From Corynebacterium kalinowskii (GTDB lineage Bacteria; Actinomycetota; Actinomycetes; Mycobacteriales; Mycobacteriaceae): a stretch of 64,000 nt of DNA. Below, in pieces: positions 35,759 through 44,668 of the stretch. Position 1 is the first letter of the stretch. Every line of letters starts with the position of its first letter. The DNA is taken from contig NZ_CP046452.1 in the NCBI RefSeq assembly GCF_009734385.1, forward strand, positions 1,674,001 to 1,738,000, written 5' to 3'. Under the pieces are notes generated by a model, which searched no databases, had not been told where the DNA came from, and saw only the letters and a program-made list of their open reading frames with translations. A program made the position numbers and the translations under genes.

Positions 35759-36871
35759 GTGCTTGAAAATCCAAACTCGATTAGTGAGGTTGCGTGGGAC
35801 GGCTACATTGATCGCGTCGATGTAGATTTCAACTTCCAAGCACTGCTGGGTGAGGTCCTTTCGCGGGAAATCAACCAGAATTCGGAAGGTTTCCAGGTTC
35901 GATTCCAGCGCCGAGGCGGCGCTGACCTCACCTTTCCTGCTGACCTAGTTGCAGAGGTCGACGAGGGACATCTCACCTGGCAGTCGACGCGCATCGCCGA
36001 GGCTGCTAGTGTGTTCGGCATTCCGGAGCTCATCGGAACCCATCAAATGCAGCCCGAGCTCATCTCGGCCGCCCGCACGATTTACCAAAATGCGCCGATC
36101 ATCGAAGTCCCGTTCCACGACCGCACTGTTGTCCTTGCTTTGCAAGGAGATTGGCTGCGCTCCAATCCCCAGCGCGCTCTGCTGCAAGCCACGGCAGCGG
36201 AGACTCCGGCAGCTCACCTAGATCGATGCCTCGAGGTGTTCGCTGCCGTCCGCGAACTTCCTGAAACCCCCGTCCTAACCCGCCGCGATGGTGCCGTGTA
36301 TGACATCGCCGGCGGTCTCAGCCTTGATGACGTCCGTGCGGACGCGTTTTACTTCGCTGAAGAACACCGCTTGTTCTTTGAAGCCATCTACCCCAACCCG
36401 AGAGCCTATTTCGATCCTGCTTCCGGCCAGGCTCATCTCACTTCTGCGGAGAAAACTCCCCTGACCTGTACGGCAACCCTGCTCGCCGTGGTCGAGGACG
36501 ACGTGTGGACAGCCACCCACGCTCTGCCCTACTTTGCTCGCTCTCAGGCGGCATCACGGGCTAGGGCGATCCTCGACTTCGGCTACGCCAATAACATCCC
36601 GGCGTTGGTAGCCCGCACAATGCCAGCGCAGCGCGCCTTCGACTGGGATCTCATCGATGTCGCCAAACCAATCGTCGGGATATGGACGCATGCGTTCGCT
36701 CCGCTGTCACCCACCGCGTACGCGGTGCTCCTCGTCGATCACCCAGCGCTGCGCCTGCCTGCGCCTCAGCCGGAACGAGTCGCAGCTATGAAGGAGCGAC
36801 AGGTTCCCGCGGGCGTCGATAAGCAGCGAGCTCTCGCTGCATACGACCGGTTCCGGATGGGTCGAAGCTAA
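35759..36871 (+). CDS. Hypothetical cytosolic protein
   Basis: 370 residues, no signal peptide or membrane segment, acidic. GTG start with AAAGGA six bases upstream. Two segments look like related modules: RIAEAASVFGIPELIGTHQMQPELISAARTIYQ (about 79-111) and FARSQAASRARAILDFGYANNIPALVARTM (about 260-290). I do not recognise the family with confidence. It follows the TetR gene by 40 bases on the same strand and may belong to the MMPL unit. Its stop overlaps the convergent hydrolase stop by three bases. Confidence 0.7.
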   Translation: MLENPNSISEVAWDGYIDRVDVDFNFQALLGEVLSREINQNSEGFQVRFQRRGGADLTFPADLVAEVDEGHLTWQSTRIAEAASVFGIPELIGTHQMQPELISAARTIYQNAPIIEVPFHDRTVVLALQGDWLRSNPQRALLQATAAETPAAHLDRCLEVFAAVRELPETPVLTRRDGAVYDIAGGLSLDDVRADAFYFAEEHRLFFEAIYPNPRAYFDPASGQAHLTSAEKTPLTCTATLLAVVEDDVWTATHALPYFARSQAASRARAILDFGYANNIPALVARTMPAQRAFDWDLIDVAKPIVGIWTHAFAPLSPTAYAVLLVDHPALRLPAPQPERVAAMKERQVPAGVDKQRALAAYDRFRMGRS

Positions 36872-37905
36872 GACAGTACCGAACGATACTGAATCGGGTC
36901 CACATCTGCTGGCTTCGCTGGGTCAAACTTCGGCTGGCGATCTTTGTCAACTAGCACAGCTCGCACGCCCTCTGGGAAGTTCGGCTGGCGACGCAAGACG
37001 GATCCGACGGCGTACTCGTTGTTGAGGCCCTTTTCTACGGAATCGATTTCGGCATTGGCTGTGTAAAGCTCGGTGGTCGCAACGACGGAGGCTGGGTTGG
37101 CGCTACTTAACAAGTCCCACACGAGGTCGACGAATTCAGGGTCTTCACACTGACCTAGGGCTGCCTCGATCTCTGCCCAGGAGTCGTGGCCAAAACACTT
37201 TTCGATCACTGTACGGTGTTGATTTAGGAACGATTCTTCCGTGAACTCTTCAGCAAACTTCTCCAACGCTTCGTCGATTGACTCCGCGATGAGCATGTCA
37301 GTGAAGTCGCCGATCTTTTCGCTCGGTACGAAATGAGTTGCTAGGCCGCTATAAAGCATGTCGGCTGGCTGCATGCGGTAACCGGTAATGCCCACAAATT
37401 TAGCAACAGCCGGCAACGGAATGCCTTCGGCGCTTTCCACATGCGTACTCATCCAAGACAGGCCGACATCCGGAATGAACCCGATGGCGGTTTCTGGCAT
37501 GGCAGCAAACGCTTTCTCGGAGATAACGCGGTGGCTACCATGCGCACTCACACCTAGGCCACCGCCCATGACGACGCCATCGATGATCGCCACGTATGGC
37601 TTGGAGTAGTTCGCGATCATGGCGTTCATCGTGTACTCGGCCTGAAGGAACTGATCACCAAATTCGTGATCGCCTTCTAGAGCGCGCTCGCGAACAACTT
37701 TGATGTCACCACCAGCGCAGAAGCCCTTTTCAGAATTGGAAACGACAACCACGCGGTGGATTTCAGGATCATCTCGCCACTCTTCCAAGGCTGCCGTGAT
37801 GATGGCGATCATCTCAGGATCTAAGGCGTTGAGTGCCTTAGGCCGGTTGAGCTCAAGGATGCCGGTGGAGGAACGAGTTGAGGTCAATACTTCTGGTGCA
37901 GTCAT
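36868..37905 (-). CDS. Enoyl-CoA hydratase/3-hydroxyisobutyryl-CoA hydrolase family protein
   Basis: 345 residues from ATG 37905. Crotonase-fold markers: GILELNRPKALNALDPEMIAIITAAL, GFCAGGDIKVVRERAL (oxyanion hole), GVVMGGGLGVSAHGSHRV and MPETAIGFIPDVGLSWM. The C-terminal part (NNEYAVGSVLRRQPNFPEGVRAVLVDKDRQPKFDP) is that of the 3-hydroxyisobutyryl-CoA hydrolase group used in valine breakdown. It lies 31 bases after a paralogue of the same length, evidently a tandem duplication. Confidence 0.88.
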   Translation of the reverse strand: MTAPEVLTSTRSSTGILELNRPKALNALDPEMIAIITAALEEWRDDPEIHRVVVVSNSEKGFCAGGDIKVVRERALEGDHEFGDQFLQAEYTMNAMIANYSKPYVAIIDGVVMGGGLGVSAHGSHRVISEKAFAAMPETAIGFIPDVGLSWMSTHVESAEGIPLPAVAKFVGITGYRMQPADMLYSGLATHFVPSEKIGDFTDMLIAESIDEALEKFAEEFTEESFLNQHRTVIEKCFGHDSWAEIEAALGQCEDPEFVDLVWDLLSSANPASVVATTELYTANAEIDSVEKGLNNEYAVGSVLRRQPNFPEGVRAVLVDKDRQPKFDPAKPADVDPIQYRSVLS

Positions 37906-37936
37906 GACCCCAGTGTGCCATAAAATGTGTGCCCGG

Positions 37937-39001
37937 TTACACGATTTGTCGAGCATTCGCGATAGCTGCCCGATATGGCTCCGGATCTACCTCTAGGGCG
38001 TTGGCCGGGGTAAATGCTGGCTTCGCGTCCTTGTCGATGAGCACTGCACGAACGCCTTCATGGAAGTTTGGATCCCGGCGCAGGAGTTCGCCGATGAGGT
38101 ATTCGTTGTTGATGCCTTCCTGCAAAGATTGCGCCTTGCGGTTGGCGGCATAGGTTTCCGTTGCAGCCACGATCGCGGTGGGGCTCGCGGCGTGCATCAA
38201 GTCCCGGATACTTTCGCGGAAAGCGGCATCCGGCGCACCGCCGATCGCTGCGTCTATCTCCGGCCAGGTCTCGCGACCGAAAATGTCCTCAATGAGCGGC
38301 AAGTACTTGCGCACGTGCGATTCCTGGGCGAAGTCCGTCGCGAATCGCTCGAGAGCCACCGGTCCCTCTTGGATAACAGCATCGATGGCCTTATCGAGGG
38401 CGATACTAGGGACGAAATGAGTGGCCAGTCCGGTGAACAGCATGTCTGCAGGTGACATCGGGTAGCTGGTCAAACCAACGAAGGATGCGAGTGCCGGGAT
38501 TGGTCGGCCAAGTTCGCCCACCATGTGGGCCATGAAGTAGGTGGTGCCGACATCGGGCACCCAGCCGATTGCCATTTCTGGCATTGCGGCCAAGGAGTTC
38601 TCGGTGACCACGCGGTGGCTGCCGAGCATCGCCAGGCCAATTCCTCCGCCTAGAACGGAACCGTCAATGAAGGAGACGTACGGCTTAGGGAAGTCCGCGA
38701 TCTGCAGGTTGAGGCGGTATTCACGGGTGAGGTAATGATCACCACGCTCGTGTTTGCCTTCGGCGGCGTCGTCACGCACTGCCCTGATGTCGCCACCGGC
38801 GCAGAATACCTTCATTCCCTTGGTGAACAGCACGACGTGGGTAATAGCATCGTCGTCGGCCCACTGATGAAGCGCCTCGCTGATGATGTCGACCATCTCG
38901 CCGCTGATCGCATTCAGCTGGCGAGTGCGGTTGAGCTCAAGGATGCCCGCGGATCCCTCGACGTGTGCCAGTACCGGTGTGTTCTGCGCTACATTTTCCA
39001 C
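37937..39001 (-). CDS. Enoyl-CoA hydratase/3-hydroxyisobutyryl-CoA hydrolase paralogue
   Basis: 354 residues, GTG start. It has the same architecture as the downstream gene: GILELNRTRQLNAISGEMVDI, VFCAGGDIRAVRDDA, GSVLGGGIGLAMLGSHRV, MPEMAIGWVPDVGTTYFM and NNEYLIGELLRRDPNFHEGVRAVLIDKDAKPAFTP. Both copies retain the oxyanion-hole glycines and the glutamate of PE.AIG, so both are probably active, perhaps on different acyl-CoA substrates. The ribosome-binding site is weak. First gene of the pair. Confidence 0.88.
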   Translation of the reverse strand: MENVAQNTPVLAHVEGSAGILELNRTRQLNAISGEMVDIISEALHQWADDDAITHVVLFTKGMKVFCAGGDIRAVRDDAAEGKHERGDHYLTREYRLNLQIADFPKPYVSFIDGSVLGGGIGLAMLGSHRVVTENSLAAMPEMAIGWVPDVGTTYFMAHMVGELGRPIPALASFVGLTSYPMSPADMLFTGLATHFVPSIALDKAIDAVIQEGPVALERFATDFAQESHVRKYLPLIEDIFGRETWPEIDAAIGGAPDAAFRESIRDLMHAASPTAIVAATETYAANRKAQSLQEGINNEYLIGELLRRDPNFHEGVRAVLIDKDAKPAFTPANALEVDPEPYRAAIANARQIV

Positions 39002-39072
39002 AGGCTGTAGTTTGCCACACTTCTAGCGGCGATGTGGAGAGTTACCCCTAGAAGGGACCCGATGCCTGGAGG

Positions 39073-39582
39073 TTAGAACTCAGTAATTTTCCGGGTAGAT
39101 GGGTCAATCAAGATCCGAGTCTTCCCAACAGAGCATTCCACGGTCTTGTCTGTCCGGACAGCACATTCAGCTTGTCCATAACTAACTCGTTGCCCGGGTT
39201 CGAGATACTTAAGCTGCGGCTCCAGCGGACCTTCGCCAACGTAATACCGCGCGCCGCCAGCGGTGAGATCCACCTGGTTAGTATTCCCCGGACCGACGCC
39301 CCCACAGAAGACCAAGTCCTGCTGCATTCCACAGAAGTTCACCACCGACGAGTTAGTACGAATATTGAAAATTGGAAAGCCGTTACGCCCGAAGAAGTAT
39401 GTCGGATCGACCGCTTCATATTCGGGCTGCGCGATCTCTGACGACGGCTGTGGCGACTCCGCATTCCGTGAAGTGGAGACCGAGGATGCGGTAGGTGTGG
39501 GGACGGTGTGCTCACCAGAACACGCAGCTAGAAAACCAACGAACATCAACACTCCAGCAAGTGCCCGAAATTTGATATCCAT
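39073..39582 (-). CDS. Putative lipoprotein
   Basis: 169 residues with a lipobox: hydrophobic signal sequence ending FLAAC, so lipidation at C21. A Ser/Thr/Pro-rich linker (about 24-50) leads to a small globular domain containing four cysteines (in NFCGMQ, VFCGGV, AECAVR and VECSVG) that could pair into two disulfides. No family recognised. It stands between the hydrolase pair and ppk2, separated from ppk2 by a strong hairpin. Confidence 0.75.
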   Translation of the reverse strand: MDIKFRALAGVLMFVGFLAACSGEHTVPTPTASSVSTSRNAESPQPSSEIAQPEYEAVDPTYFFGRNGFPIFNIRTNSSVVNFCGMQQDLVFCGGVGPGNTNQVDLTAGGARYYVGEGPLEPQLKYLEPGQRVSYGQAECAVRTDKTVECSVGKTRILIDPSTRKITEF

Positions 39583-39675
39583 GCGCCAACCAGCCTTTCA
39601 AAGCGGTTCATTCAAACAAACTATCGCTGCAACAATGACGAGCGTTTCAAGGATCCCACATGCTCTGAACGCGAG

Positions 39676-39715
39676 AACGCAGGCCACCACAGCTGTCGGT
39701 GTGGTGGCCTGCGTT
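39676..39715. terminator. Terminator downstream of ppk2
   Basis: A perfect 15-bp GC-rich stem AACGCAGGCCACCAC (39676-39690) with its complement (39701-39715), ten-base loop, 16 bases past the ppk2 stop. T-tracts are short on both sides. Confidence 0.78.
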
Positions 39716-39731
39716 TACTCGTCGCGAAGGA

Positions 39732-40598
39732 CTATTTCTTAGTCTTCTTCTTTGCCTTCTTCTTCGGCTTGTCTTCTGCGAGTCGCTCTTCCTCAAGGTG
39801 CGCGGCCACGTCTGGAACATACCGGAAGTCAGAGCGCGGTGGGCGGACGTAGTCATTGACAGACTCTGGGCGCTCCGGGATTTCTGGCAGCGGGCGTTCG
39901 ATCTTCTCGTAAGGGATCGAGCTCAGCAAATGGTTGATGACGTTGATGCGGGAGCGCTTCTTGTCCTCGGATTCCACGGTGTACCACGGTGCGGAGGGGA
40001 TGTCGGTGTGAATGAACATCTCATCCTTGGCTCGGGAGTAGTCCTCCCAGCGGGTAATGGACTGCAGGTCCATTGGGGAGAGCTTCCAGCGGCGGAGCGG
40101 ATCCTTGAGGCGCGACTTGAAACGCTTGACCTGCTCTTCGTCGGAAACGGAGAACCAGTATTTGCGCAGTAGGATGCCGTCCTCGACCAGCAGGCGCTCG
40201 AAGATCGGGGCCTGGTGAAGGAAGCGACGGTACTCCTGAGAAGTGCAAAAGCCCATGACTCGTTCAACGCCGCCACGGTTATACCAGGAGCGGTCGAAGA
40301 TAACGATTTCACCTGCGGTCGGGAGTTTTTCTACGTAGCGCTGGAAATACCACTGGCCTTGCTCGCGGGAGTTCGGGGCAGGCAAGGCCTCGATGCGACA
40401 GGTGCGCGGGTTGAGGTATTGCGTGATGCGCTTGATCGCAGAGCCCTTACCGGCAGCGTCTCGACCTTCCATCACGATGACGACGCGCGCGCCGGTTTCC
40501 ACCACCCACTGTTGCATGTCAACAAGTTCGGCCTGCAGACGCTTGAGTTCGGCCTCGTAGGCCTCTTTGGATAGCTTTGGTGGCTTAACTTTTCCCAT
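39732..40598 (-). CDS. ppk2: Polyphosphate kinase 2
   Basis: Uses polyphosphate to phosphorylate nucleotides or the reverse. 288 residues. Walker A VIVMEGRDAAGKGSAIKRI (G45-G52 loop), the lid segment GQWYFQRYVEKLPTAGEIVIFDRSWYNRGGVERVMGF with Walker B aspartate, and LRKYWFSVSDEEQVKRFKSR are all present. It is a single-domain class I type by length. The C-terminus is a lysine tract (KPKKKAKKKTKK), which could contact polyphosphate. The window also starts with an exopolyphosphatase, but the two are far apart. Confidence 0.93.
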   Translation of the reverse strand: MGKVKPPKLSKEAYEAELKRLQAELVDMQQWVVETGARVVIVMEGRDAAGKGSAIKRITQYLNPRTCRIEALPAPNSREQGQWYFQRYVEKLPTAGEIVIFDRSWYNRGGVERVMGFCTSQEYRRFLHQAPIFERLLVEDGILLRKYWFSVSDEEQVKRFKSRLKDPLRRWKLSPMDLQSITRWEDYSRAKDEMFIHTDIPSAPWYTVESEDKKRSRINVINHLLSSIPYEKIERPLPEIPERPESVNDYVRPPRSDFRYVPDVAAHLEEERLAEDKPKKKAKKKTKK

Positions 40599-40643
40599 GG
40601 TTATCAGCCTACTTCCCCCAAGGCTTAACCTAAAATTTACCTT

Positions 40644-40970
40644 TTAGTTTTCGACCTTGAATTCAGTCATTTCGTCCCACTCGGTTTTGCCTGGGATGAG
40701 GGTGTTGATGATTGTTGGAGTTTCCACAAGCAGCTTCGGCATGTCGACGCATGCATGCTTGAAATGATCAGAGGCGACGTGAGCTTCGGCGGCGTCATCC
40801 TTGAAGCCTTCTACCAGAATGAACACATCGTCCTCGTCAGTGGACTTGTACCATTCGAAAAACAAGCAACCTTCTTCTGCGCGGGTAGCGTCGGTGAACG
40901 CAGCTACTTGTTCACGGAAGGTAGCGACGAATTCTGGGCGAACTTTGTACTTCACGTTGATAAGGATCAT
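40644..40970 (-). CDS. Antibiotic biosynthesis monooxygenase (ABM) domain protein
   Basis: 108 residues forming one ferredoxin-like ABM domain: MILINVKYKVRPEFVATFREQVAAFTDATRAEEGCLFFEWYKS, then VFILVEGFKDDAAEAHVASDHFKHA. The histidine and tryptophan-type pattern fits YgiN-like quinol monooxygenases or heme-degrading relatives; a true substrate cannot be named. It precedes ppk2 on the same strand with a gap of 45 bases, so the two may be co-transcribed. Confidence 0.85.
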   Translation of the reverse strand: MILINVKYKVRPEFVATFREQVAAFTDATRAEEGCLFFEWYKSTDEDDVFILVEGFKDDAAEAHVASDHFKHACVDMPKLLVETPTIINTLIPGKTEWDEMTEFKVEN

Positions 40971-41364
40971 GGGGGCGATTGTAGTCTGTGAGCTTTGACT
41001 GCGCGGTTAGTGCAGTTCAGAGCGTTTTTCCTATCCTTCCATGCATGCCATATGTGCCACTTCTGAACGGAATCGCCACTGAGCAATGGGATTCCGTGGG
41101 GATTTTGGGACGAGTTAATAAAATACCGAACTCCGCATAAAGAACCCGATGATGTTGGTACGCCCCCCCACTGTTGGACTCCAATATCCCGGACAGCTCA
41201 TTAGAACAGGTTATACGTAATGCCCAATTGCCTTTTCAACGAAACTGCGCGGAAACATTGTTCCAACACGACCGACAATCTGCTTTTTGATTGGGAAACA
41301 CCTTCCAATAGCATTACGTTAAGCACTCAACCAGCTGTGCAGCACCCGTGCTATGTTTATTGGT
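40971..41364. other. Intergenic stretch without a supported gene
   Basis: 394 bases between the divergent ABM gene and the small frame at 41365. Base composition is more AT-rich than the neighbours (for example TTAATAAAATACC near 41115), with a seven-base C run near 41165. A 71-codon frame from 41220 has poor composition and is not accepted. I see no RNA gene or clear terminator. Confidence 0.5.
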
Positions 41365-41520
41365 ATGACCAAGCTAATCGATCGAGACGTAGAAGAACTT
41401 GTGTCCGCTCAACTAGCGAAACACGGCAGAATTAGCGTGTCTGAACTCATTGACATTTACGACGAAGTCGAAGCAAGGTATGCCCCGTCAAACATACTGA
41501 ATGCGTCTCGGGAATTCTGA
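41365..41520 (+). CDS. Small acidic protein, candidate
   Basis: 51 residues, ATG 41365 to TGA 41520: MTKLIDRDVEELVSAQLAKH, GRISVSELIDIYDEVEARYA, PSNILNASREF. Strongly helical and acidic, resembling in spacing the short three-helix-bundle proteins of actinobacteria. No ribosome-binding site, but a -10-like TATGTT (41353-41358) ends six bases before the ATG, so a leaderless mRNA is possible. Regular amphipathic pattern supports coding; the family link is a guess. Confidence 0.45.
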   Translation: MTKLIDRDVEELVSAQLAKHGRISVSELIDIYDEVEARYAPSNILNASREF

Positions 41521-41689
41521 GTGCGGTCTACTCCGTGCCAGTAAAGAAACCCGCGTACTGACCATTTTGCGTTGAACTGGTTCTTCTGAGCTCAGCTGCA
41601 GCGTTTTGATCTTGAGATTCACTTCGAAACCCTTAAACAGCAACGGCTACGGTATCCCTGCTTCCAGCAAAACGATCAAGCCCTGCGAC

Positions 41690-43423
41690 CTAGTAAACCT
41701 CAAGGGCCTCGCGCAGTGGCTCCAGATCACCTTGGTAACCCGTGATCGCCGCGAGGCCATCCAAGACCTCCGTGCCATAGTTGTGGCCATAATAGGTCGG
41801 CACGCTCACGGAGTTGGCCATGTCCAAAGTGACCTGCCAAAACGTCACCAGGGGCTGCCAGCTCATGCTCGGATGCCGTCCAATTCCCGGCGATTCCTTG
41901 AGCCAGTCTGGCTGGGAGAACAGCAAATTCGGCGACCACCACACAATGGGATCCGTAGCATGTTGAATGAACAGGACGCGCGGGCGGTTCCACGGGGCAT
42001 CGTCGTGAAGCATGCGTCCAATCTGCCGTGAGTTTTCCGCAAACCGCACCGTGGTACCACCGCCGAATTCGGGCGCAACCTCGCGAGTGCCGGGGTCGCG
42101 ACGCAGGCTTAACGACGCCCACAGCTCATTAGAGTTCGGCGGCCCCACCCACAGCACTCCGTCAACTTGACGAGTGATGTCCTTGACACCGCTAAACGCG
42201 CCTTCCCCCTGGGTGGTTCCCAGGGACTCACCAAACAAGTAGAGCTCTGGGCGGCCCTCCGCGGGCAGGCTGTTTCGCCAGGCTAGAACCGATTCCACAA
42301 GAATCTTGCCGGATTCGTGGACCTGATCCTTGGACGCCACGAATTGTACCGGCGAGGGCAGGTTGGAGTATTGCATGGCCACGATGGCAGAGTCGCCGCC
42401 ATAGAGAAGCTCAAAAGACTGGGCAGCGGTCGGGTTGACCCAGCCAGTGCCCGTCGTGCCCGCGATGAGCACAGCTTTACGTTCGTGGGCTTGGGTCCTA
42501 TGTAGCTCGGCTACCAGGCGATCCGCCTGAATTTCAGGAGTGTCACCATTCTTGAGACCCGAGAACAGTCGAATTGGTTCCTTGGCGGGCTCTCCCGTTA
42601 CTTCCGCGATTTCGGAGCCGTCCATTCCGAGGCTGACGAAGCGGGAGCCGTGGGAGCCGAGGCCTTCCCACCGGTTGAAGGAGTACTCCGAACCTGACCT
42701 GAACTGGCTTTTCGGTGGCTTAAGACTTGGATCAGGTGCACTGTTGGTCACTGCAGCGCCTTTTTCAAAGACGCGGATGACGGTGCCGGGAATGACGGAA
42801 TCGACAAGCCACAGTGCCAAGCCCAGTGCCACTGCGGTAGCGATAATCGAGCGCGCGGCTGCCGTCCAACGATCTGGGGCGATCCGGGCAACGAGTCTGC
42901 CGAGGTCAAGCATCCAGTGCACGAGCAGGAGGATGAGCACCCATATGCCGAGTCCGAGCGGAAGAATCCCTAGCGCTTCCCAGCCGAAGTGAGTGGGAAT
43001 GCCCATATATTGGTGAAGTTCGCGTTGCCAGCGCACCGCAGAAACAGAGATGTAGGTGACCCAGATCAGAACAACGCCCAGCAAGGACATTTCTATCCGG
43101 AACCACACCTTTTCCGGGAAATCAGTCAGCTCTTTGAGCGCCGCGTACTCTTCTTCCATCGCGAAGGCCTTGAGGAATTTGTGACCGAATACGGCGGCCA
43201 CTTCCCTGCCCCAGTTCCGCCAGTTCCAATTGAGGAAGACTCCTAAGCCATATCCGGATGCCGCGGAGAAACCGCTGGCCATTGCCTGGAAGAGCCAATC
43301 ACGTGGGAGCAGAGACGGGGTCGCGGCCACCGCAAACATCATGCCGCCCAGAATCAAGCCCCACGAATTGAGACGCCAGCGACGCCAAAACGAGAGCACA
43401 TGCGGCTTCTCGATCACATTCAT
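41690..43423 (-). CDS. Integral-membrane alpha/beta hydrolase (Abhydrolase_9 type)
   Basis: 577 residues. The N-terminal half has about six hydrophobic segments (about 15-230; WGLILGGMMFAVAATPSLLPRDWLFQ at the start). The C-terminal half is an alpha/beta-hydrolase domain with the nucleophile elbow YLFGESLGTTQGEGAF (serine near 397), GVLWVGPPNSNELW, VLFIQHATDPIVWWSPNLLF with the acid, and a terminal histidine in YGHNYG. This two-part architecture is the PF15420/PF10081 family common in actinobacteria. Its substrate is not established; an envelope lipid or ester is likely given the membrane location. Confidence 0.88.
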   Translation of the reverse strand: MNVIEKPHVLSFWRRWRLNSWGLILGGMMFAVAATPSLLPRDWLFQAMASGFSAASGYGLGVFLNWNWRNWGREVAAVFGHKFLKAFAMEEEYAALKELTDFPEKVWFRIEMSLLGVVLIWVTYISVSAVRWQRELHQYMGIPTHFGWEALGILPLGLGIWVLILLLVHWMLDLGRLVARIAPDRWTAAARSIIATAVALGLALWLVDSVIPGTVIRVFEKGAAVTNSAPDPSLKPPKSQFRSGSEYSFNRWEGLGSHGSRFVSLGMDGSEIAEVTGEPAKEPIRLFSGLKNGDTPEIQADRLVAELHRTQAHERKAVLIAGTTGTGWVNPTAAQSFELLYGGDSAIVAMQYSNLPSPVQFVASKDQVHESGKILVESVLAWRNSLPAEGRPELYLFGESLGTTQGEGAFSGVKDITRQVDGVLWVGPPNSNELWASLSLRRDPGTREVAPEFGGGTTVRFAENSRQIGRMLHDDAPWNRPRVLFIQHATDPIVWWSPNLLFSQPDWLKESPGIGRHPSMSWQPLVTFWQVTLDMANSVSVPTYYGHNYGTEVLDGLAAITGYQGDLEPLREALEVY

Positions 43424-43552
43424 GGGCGTCCCTCACTTCTACCGGGATGTCCAGTGTATCGAATCACATAACCGTCACCCTAGACTTACAATTTGCCAGC
43501 AATTGCTGATAAATACTTACCCTTTACTTATTTAACGGCTAGCATTCGGGGT

Positions 43553-43933
43553 ATGCACTTACTAATTCATGAAGAAGATAGTTCGAGTCCACAGAGTCGC
43601 AAGGCAACGTTCGACGACTTGCGGCTTCAATACCAACGCACAGCTGGTAGTGAAGATGGAGCCTCGATTTGTGTCGTAGACCCAGATACCGTTGATGAGG
43701 TTGTACGTCATTTTAGTAGACGGTGGCGCACTGACGAAGCTCAAATTCAAATCGTCAATGAACTTGCGCTCTCCCAAGACCACGGTCCAGACGAGATTCG
43801 AGCGGAGATTTTCCAGGTTGCGAGTGGGACCAACGGTGCCGTTGTGATCGCCCTGAGCGTGTGGGATAACGATCTGGCACAACGCCAGCACCACTCCAAC
43901 TCCACCCACTTTGCCTCCAGCTCAACCTACTGA
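43553..43933 (+). CDS. Hypothetical protein
   Basis: 126 residues from ATG 43553, soluble, no recognised family; middle part VDPDTVDEVVRHFSRRWRTDEAQIQIVNELAL looks globular, and the C-terminus is His/Ser-rich. No ribosome-binding site; TTACCC, 17 bases, TAGCAT (43540-43545) ends seven bases upstream, which fits a leaderless transcript. Diverges from the hydrolase gene. Codon use is less typical than its neighbours, so some doubt remains. Confidence 0.5.
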   Translation: MHLLIHEEDSSSPQSRKATFDDLRLQYQRTAGSEDGASICVVDPDTVDEVVRHFSRRWRTDEAQIQIVNELALSQDHGPDEIRAEIFQVASGTNGAVVIALSVWDNDLAQRQHHSNSTHFASSSTY

Positions 43934-44098
43934 GCCTGAGCTTCAGTCAGCTACATAGCGTGAATCGTCAGAGCCAGCGCATTCGTAACATCTTCTTGAG
44001 CCCGCAACCGGCTGATCGCACACTCAAGGGCGCGTATTTAAGCAGTCAGAACCGCATATTCACACATCATCAGAACACAAGGGTCACACGGGGATGAG

Positions 44099-44662
44099 TC
44101 AGTCCTCTGCCATCGCGATGCTGAGTCGCTGCAGCTTGGCGCGAATCTGATCCCGCTGTTCCGGGTGTTGCGCGCAATAATTGGCAGCTTTGCCGATGGC
44201 GGCGTCGATAAGCTCGCAGGAGAGCTCGTCGACACCCAGCAGTCGCTGTCGCGCATCGACGAGTTCGGCGTGTGCTTCTTGGACCCGCTGATCGGCGAAC
44301 GCCGAAGAGTTCTGGCTCGCGGCCACCGTGAGCGGCCCATGGTCGCCGTCTACAAACAGATCGAACGTGGCCCCCGCATACGTTGCGATTCTCTCCGATT
44401 GCGTAGCTCCATCCGGAATCTCTGCGGAGATCTTTTCAAGTCCAGCGGGGATTTCCGCCAGCAATAGCTGAACCAGCAGGTCCTCCCCCGATGAGACGTA
44501 GAGGTAAACGCTGGAGCGGGCGAGGCCAACCTCCCGCGCCACCTCGCTTATCGACGGCAGCTGCCCGCCCTGCTCAACGATCAAACGAAGCCCAGCAGCC
44601 AAGACAGCTTTATGCTGTGCCGCACGATGCTCGGCTACAGAGGATCCAGAAATCTTTGGCAT
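44099..44662 (-). CDS. TetR family regulator of the adjacent ABC transporter
   Basis: 187 residues. HTH about 12-58: HRAAQHKAVLAAGLRLIVEQGGQLPSISEVAREVGLARSSVYLYVSSGEDLLVQLL. It is the third gene of a minus-strand set, permease, ATPase, regulator, starting 6 bases after the ATPase stop. Two CGACA-TGTCG palindromes before the permease gene are the likely binding sites, giving autoregulation. Ligand unknown. Confidence 0.9.
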   Translation of the reverse strand: MPKISGSSVAEHRAAQHKAVLAAGLRLIVEQGGQLPSISEVAREVGLARSSVYLYVSSGEDLLVQLLLAEIPAGLEKISAEIPDGATQSERIATYAGATFDLFVDGDHGPLTVAASQNSSAFADQRVQEAHAELVDARQRLLGVDELSCELIDAAIGKAANYCAQHPEQRDQIRAKLQRLSIAMAED

Positions 44663-44668
44663 AGCTGC

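Noticed and set aside
41220..41435. 71-codon frame upstream of the small acidic gene
   Set aside because: Erratic composition (Cys, Trp, Arg clusters), no ribosome-binding site, and it overlaps the better candidate at 41365 in another frame.
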